In this document: in pieces, positions 13,932 through 17,601 of the stretch | Layout of the letters: each line of letters begins with the position of its first letter | How positions within the stretch are numbered: position 1 is the first letter of the stretch | DNA from: a bacterium | GTDB lineage: Bacteria > DYJV01 > JALVYZ01 | Direction: 5' to 3' | Assembly (NCBI GenBank): GCA_027037705.1 | Contig: JALVYZ010000476.1 | Location: forward strand, 1 to 17,601 | Length of the DNA: 17,601 nucleotides | The notes under the pieces: model-generated | Seen by the model: only the letters and a program-made list of their open reading frames with translations | What the model was told of the DNA's origin: nothing | Database searches by the model: none | Translations under genes and position numbers: made by a program

Positions 13932-15278
13932 TTAGACTAATCCCTGGTCTATCATAGCATCTGCAACTTTTTTAAAACCTGCAATACTTGCACCATTTAT
14001 GTAATTGCCTGGAGTTCCAACTTCTTCTGCAGTTTTAATACATGTTTCATGTATATGCTTCATTAATCTTTTTAATTTTTCATCTACTTCTTCTTTAGTC
14101 CACTGCATCATCATACTATTTTGCATCATTTCAAATCCACTTGTTCCAACTCCGCCTGCATTTGCTGCAATTCCAGGAGCAAAAATCATATTGCTTTTTT
14201 GGATAAACTCAATAGCATCTAAAGTTGTTGGCATATTAGCTCCTTCAATGACACATATACAACCATTTTCTTTTAAAGCTTTTGCTTCTTCAAGATTTAA
14301 CTCATTTTCAGTTGCACAAGGTAAAGCAATATCAGCTTTTGTTAATCCCCATGGCCTTTTACCCTGATAATATTTTGCATGTGGATATTTTTCTAAATAT
14401 TCTTTAATTCTTGCTCTTCTATATATTTTCAATTCATAAACATACTTCCATTTCTCTTCATCTATTCCATCTTCGTCAATTATTGTGCCATCTGAATCAG
14501 AAAGAGATAAAACTTTCCCTCCAAGATCTAAAACTTTTTTAGCTGCATGAATAGCAACATTTCCAGCTCCTGAAATTAAAACCCTTTTTCCTTCAATTGA
14601 TTCACCTCTTACATTTAAAGCTTCTTCAGTAAAATATACGACTCCAAATCCTGTTGCCTCTGGCCTTAAATAACTTCCTCCCCAATTTATAGACTTTCCA
14701 GTTAAAACCCCTTCAAAAACATTTTTTAATTTTTTGTACTGACCAAATAGATATCCTATTTCTCTTGCTCCAACTCCTATATCTCCTGCTGGGACATCTG
14801 TATGAGCCCCAATATGTCGATAAAGTTCATTCATAAAACTTTGACAGAATCTCATAACTTCTCTATCTGATTTACCTTTATAATCAAAGTCACTTCCTCC
14901 TTTACCACCACCCATCATAAGACCAGTTAAACTATTTTTAAAAATTTGATCAAAACCTAAAAATTTTAAAATACTTAAATTTACAGAAGGATGAAATCTT
15001 AAACCACCTTTATATGGACCAAGTGCACTGTTAAATTCCACTCTATATCCAGTATTCACTCTAATTTCACCTCTATCATCCATCCATGGAACTCTAAAAA
15101 TTATGACTCTTTCTGGTTCAACAATTCTTTCAAGAATTCTTTCCTTTTGGTAAATAGGTTCAATGTCTATGAGCAAACTTATGGATTTAAAAACTTCTTC
15201 AACTGCTTGTAAAAATTCCTTTTCCCAATAATATTTTTTCTTTAAATTTTCTAATACTTCTAATGCATATTTATTCAT
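13932..15278 (-). CDS. gdhA: Glutamate dehydrogenase, hexameric NADP-type
   Basis: From the chosen start the protein has 448 residues, almost exactly the length of E. coli GdhA. It catalyses reversible amination of 2-oxoglutarate to glutamate. Matching motifs include GPYKGGLRFHPSVN (87-100), MGGGKGGSDFD (122-132, catalytic K126), DVPAGDIGVG (161-170, catalytic D166) and RPEATGFG (205-212). The dinucleotide loop is SGAGNVA (236-242). Similarity to the assimilatory NADP enzymes is strong; the cofactor is inferred. A longer reading from the ATG at 15308 would add ten residues, but GGAGGG lies inside that extension, correctly spaced for the ATG at 15278. The gene is divergent from the Nudix gene and is probably cotranscribed with the receiver/ATP-grasp gene 9 bases downstream. 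Confidence 0.96.
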   Translation of the reverse strand: MNKYALEVLENLKKKYYWEKEFLQAVEEVFKSISLLIDIEPIYQKERILERIVEPERVIIFRVPWMDDRGEIRVNTGYRVEFNSALGPYKGGLRFHPSVNLSILKFLGFDQIFKNSLTGLMMGGGKGGSDFDYKGKSDREVMRFCQSFMNELYRHIGAHTDVPAGDIGVGAREIGYLFGQYKKLKNVFEGVLTGKSINWGGSYLRPEATGFGVVYFTEEALNVRGESIEGKRVLISGAGNVAIHAAKKVLDLGGKVLSLSDSDGTIIDEDGIDEEKWKYVYELKIYRRARIKEYLEKYPHAKYYQGKRPWGLTKADIALPCATENELNLEEAKALKENGCICVIEGANMPTTLDAIEFIQKSNMIFAPGIAANAGGVGTSGFEMMQNSMMMQWTKEEVDEKLKRLMKHIHETCIKTAEEVGTPGNYINGASIAGFKKVADAMIDQGLV

Positions 15279-15284
15279 TATTAT

Positions 15285-15290
15285 CCCTCC
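15285..15290 (-). promoter_or_regulatory. Ribosome binding site deciding the gdhA start
   Basis: On the minus strand GGAGGG stands 6 bases before the ATG at 15278. It falls inside the ten-codon extension that would begin at 15308, so the shorter protein is favoured; this also agrees with the length of E. coli GdhA. Confidence 0.75.
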
Positions 15291-15316
15291 ATGATTTTTT
15301 AATTTCATATCAATTT

Positions 15317-15346
15317 ATTGTGGAAATTTCCAGAAAATTTTGTTAA
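15317..15346 (-). promoter_or_regulatory. Possible sigma-70-type promoter of gdhA with an embedded palindrome
   Basis: On the minus strand TTAACA (plus 15341-15346) and CACAAT (plus 15317-15322) are 18 bases apart, matching 5 of 6 and 4 of 6 consensus positions. The perfect 12-base palindrome TGGAAATTTCCA (15321-15332) lies in the spacer and touches the -10 box, where an operator could sit. In AT-rich DNA such matches arise easily, so this is tentative. Confidence 0.3.
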
Positions 15347-15356
15347 TGGGAAACTT

Positions 15357-15806
15357 ATGAAAAAATTTATTATTTGCCCAAAATGTAATGAAAAAATTGA
15401 AGTTTATGTAAATCCAATACCAACAGTTGATATAATTATTGAATACAAAGATGGAATTGTTCTAATTGAGAGAAAAAATTTCCCCTTTGGATGGGCAATT
15501 CCAGGTGGCTTTGTTGATTATGGAGAGTCGTTAGAAGAAGCCGCTATTAGAGAAGCAAAAGAAGAAACCAATCTTGATGTTGAATTAATCTGTCAACTTC
15601 ATACATACTCATCACCTGATAGAGATCCCCGTCAACATACAATTTCAACAGTTTTTATTGCTAAAGGTAAAGGAGAATTAAAAGGGAAAGATGACGCTAA
15701 AAATGCAAAAATTTTTACCAAAAACAATTTACCTGAAAATATTGCATTTGACCATAAAGAAATATTAAATGACTATTTCAAATTTAAAGAATTAGGGAGG
15801 ATATAA
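15357..15806 (+). CDS. Nudix hydrolase with a short N-terminal CxxC, ADP-ribose-pyrophosphatase-like
   Basis: The 149-residue protein (from ATG 15357) has a complete Nudix box: G51, E57, then R65-E66-A-K-E69-E70-T-N-L73. The glycine usual before the last position is N72. The metal-binding glutamates are intact. A CPKC pair (7-10) at the N-terminus looks like half a zinc ribbon. The [13 protein letters not shown] segment after the box resembles ADP-ribose pyrophosphatases, so hydrolysis of ADP-ribose or a similar nucleoside diphosphate is likely but not proved. A reading from TTG at 15318 would add 13 residues; I prefer the ATG, which has GGGAA 6 bases upstream. The stop overlaps the glyS start by one base, so the two are co-translated. 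Confidence 0.88.
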   Translation: MKKFIICPKCNEKIEVYVNPIPTVDIIIEYKDGIVLIERKNFPFGWAIPGGFVDYGESLEEAAIREAKEETNLDVELICQLHTYSSPDRDPRQHTISTVFIAKGKGELKGKDDAKNAKIFTKNNLPENIAFDHKEILNDYFKFKELGRI

Positions 15807-17601
15807 TGGACAAATCAGAGCTCTTTTTTGAAATAGGGACTGAAGAATTACCTGCAAGTTTTGTAAAAATAGGGATGGATTTATTGAATAGTAAATTTTC
15901 AGATTTATTAAATAAAAATCAAATTAAATTTAATAAAATAAATACTTTCGGCACTCCAAGAAGAATAGGTTTTTATATCTCTGAAATTTATCTTAAACAA
16001 GAAGACTCTATCATTGAACAAACTGGTCCAGCTAAGAGAGTGGCATTTGATGAAAACGGAAATCCAACAAAGGCTGCAATTGGTTTTGCAAAATCTCAAG
16101 GCGTTGATGTGAAAGACCTTGAAATAATTGTCACGCCAAAAGGAGAATATGTTGGTGTAAAAAAAATAATTAAAGGTAAAGAAACTTATGAAATTCTAAA
16201 GGAAAAATTTCCAGAATTTATAAAATCAATTGTTTTTCCTAAAAATATGAGATGGGGTAAAGAAAAAATTACATTTGGTAGGCCAATTAAATGGATAATT
16301 GCTCTACTTGGAGATAAAATTATTGAATTTGAATATGGTTCTTATAAATCCCAAAAATTCTCAAAAGGCCATAGATTCCTTTCTCCTGAAAAATTTGAAA
16401 TAAAGAATTATAATCAATATCTTACAGAATTAAAAAAGAGATGGGTTATTGCAGACTTTGAAGAAAGAAAAAAATTCTTGGTTAATCAAATTAATGAAAT
16501 TGCAAATAAAAAAAATTTTATAGTTGATGATGATGAGGAGTTATTAGATGAAGTTACGAACTTAGTAGAATATCCTTTTCCTGTTGTAGGAGAATTTGAA
16601 GAACAATTTTTAAAATTACCAAAGGAAGTTGTAATTACTACAATGAAAGTACATCAGAAATATTTCCCAGTGTATGATAATAATAGGAAATTGTTAAATT
16701 ATTTCGTCACAATTAGCAATAACAAAGCAAAAGATATGGAGGTCATAAAAAAAGGTAATGAGAGAGTTATTAGAGCAAGATTAAATGATGCAAGTTTTTT
16801 CTTTGAAGAAGATAGAAAATATAAATTAGATTATTTTGTAGAAAAATTAAGAAAAGTCATATTTTACAATAAGCTTGGCACATCGTATGAAAAAATGGAA
16901 AGATTCAAAGATATAGCAGTTTATCTTGCTAATACCTTAAATCCAGATAAAGCAAAAGTTACAGAAAGAGCAGCATATTTATGTAAAGGTGATTTAGAAA
17001 CTAACATGGTTTATGAATTCCCAGAACTTCAAGGAATAATGGGGAAATATTATGCCCTTCATTCTGGAGAATCTGAGGAAGTTGCAAATGCAATATACGA
17101 ACATTATCTTCCAAGATTTTCAGGTGATGAAATTCCTAAAACAGATGCAGGAGCTTTTATAAGTATTGGTGACAGAATTGATTCTATAACTGGTTTTTTT
17201 ATAATTAATGAAATCCCCACAGGAAATGCAGATCCATTTGCTCTTAGAAGACATGCTCTTGCAATTATAAATATTATACTGAAAAAAGGTTATAGAATTT
17301 CATTAAATGAACTAATTGATAGAGCAATATCTCTTTATTTAACAAAATTTCAAAAAATAGATAAAAAAGTAAAATCAAGTATTATTGAATTTATAAAACA
17401 AAGGTTTAGAAATTTTATGACAGAAAAATTCAACTATGATGAAATAGATGCTGTAATTGATGTTGATTTTGACGACATATATCGTTCTTATAAAAAGATA
17501 GAAGCTTTGCATAAAATGAAAAAAGATGAAATTTTTATAAATTTAATCACTCCGTTTAAAAGAATTGCGAATATTACTAAAGATTGGGATGAAACAATTG
17601 T
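15806..17601 (+). CDS. glyS: Glycyl-tRNA synthetase beta subunit, 3' end beyond the window
   Basis: The frame stays open from ATG 15806 to the right edge, giving 598 codons; the E. coli protein has about 690, so the anticodon-binding C-terminus is mostly missing here. The N-terminus reads SELFFEIGTEELPASFV, the signature start of GlyS. Further landmarks are FGTPRR (about 48-53), GPAKRVAFDENGNPTKAA, PKNMRWG, GRPIKWI, FPELQGIMGKYYA and NADPFALRRHALAI. With the alpha subunit GlyQ it forms the alpha2-beta2 enzyme that charges tRNA-Gly. glyQ commonly precedes glyS, but here a Nudix gene does, overlapping by one base. GGGAGG at 15795-15800 supports the start. Confidence 0.96.
   Translation, partial: MDKSELFFEIGTEELPASFVKIGMDLLNSKFSDLLNKNQIKFNKINTFGTPRRIGFYISEIYLKQEDSIIEQTGPAKRVAFDENGNPTKAAIGFAKSQGVDVKDLEIIVTPKGEYVGVKKIIKGKETYEILKEKFPEFIKSIVFPKNMRWGKEKITFGRPIKWIIALLGDKIIEFEYGSYKSQKFSKGHRFLSPEKFEIKNYNQYLTELKKRWVIADFEERKKFLVNQINEIANKKNFIVDDDEELLDEVTNLVEYPFPVVGEFEEQFLKLPKEVVITTMKVHQKYFPVYDNNRKLLNYFVTISNNKAKDMEVIKKGNERVIRARLNDASFFFEEDRKYKLDYFVEKLRKVIFYNKLGTSYEKMERFKDIAVYLANTLNPDKAKVTERAAYLCKGDLETNMVYEFPELQGIMGKYYALHSGESEEVANAIYEHYLPRFSGDEIPKTDAGAFISIGDRIDSITGFFIINEIPTGNADPFALRRHALAIINIILKKGYRISLNELIDRAISLYLTKFQKIDKKVKSSIIEFIKQRFRNFMTEKFNYDEIDAVIDVDFDDIYRSYKKIEALHKMKKDEIFINLITPFKRIANITKDWDETI

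Noticed and set aside
14005-14367. A 120-codon open frame on the plus strand.
   Set aside because: It lies wholly opposite the strongly conserved glutamate dehydrogenase gene and shows no protein motif.
15318-15356. TTG start that would lengthen the Nudix protein by 13 residues.
   Set aside because: The extension is not like the family N-terminus, would overlap the candidate promoter and palindrome, and the ATG at 15357 gives a protein that begins directly before its CPKC motif.
16874-16893. TTGGCAC resembling a sigma-54 -24 box inside glyS.
   Set aside because: The required GC 10 bases later is GA, and the site is deep within a conserved gene.

Overview
This is an AT-rich, gene-dense bacterial window with no gene-free stretch longer than about 55 bases. 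Its gene content suggests an anaerobic or microaerophilic, motile, diderm bacterium. The anaerobic signal is a pyruvate:ferredoxin-type oxidoreductase. Motility is shown by flagellar genes and a MotA/MotB stator. The outer membrane is inferred from FlgH, the L-ring lipoprotein. IspG (MEP pathway) and the alpha/beta type of glycyl-tRNA synthetase (glyS) fit a bacterium. I cannot name the phylum from the sequence.

Layout. (1) 1-3841, plus strand: the end of a 2-oxoacid:ferredoxin oxidoreductase operon. Its genes are gamma (3' end only), an FAD/NAD(P)H oxidoreductase fused to a 2x[4Fe-4S] ferredoxin, alpha and beta. (2) 3842-4346, plus: a strong sigma-28-like flagellar promoter lies almost directly on the start codon of a small secreted M23-like protein that has lost every zinc ligand. 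(3) 10990 down to 4328, minus: a compact nine-gene cluster behind a sigma-54-type promoter. The order is flgH, a LysM-M23 peptidase without signal peptide, a secreted orphan, nth, a STAS antagonist, a DUF342/FapA protein, motA, motB, ispG. Gaps are 23 bases or less, or the genes overlap. (4) 15278 down to 10989, minus: NADP-type glutamate dehydrogenase followed closely by a 977-residue protein with two receiver-like domains and a PPDK-type ATP-grasp domain but no swivelling or PEP-binding domain. (5) 15357 to the right edge, plus, divergent from glutamate dehydrogenase: a Nudix hydrolase overlapping glyS, which runs off the window.

How the parts fit. Region 1 links pyruvate oxidation to ferredoxin and NAD(P)H. 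Region 3 is a flagellar unit (L-ring, wall remodelling, stator and probable stator regulators) that carries two housekeeping genes, nth and ispG. The two M23-family proteins appear to sit on different steps of the flagellar hierarchy: the intact enzyme on sigma-54 and the dead one on sigma-28. The least understood protein is the receiver/ATP-grasp fusion beside glutamate dehydrogenase. No tRNA, rRNA, CRISPR array, insertion sequence or long repeat was recognised.
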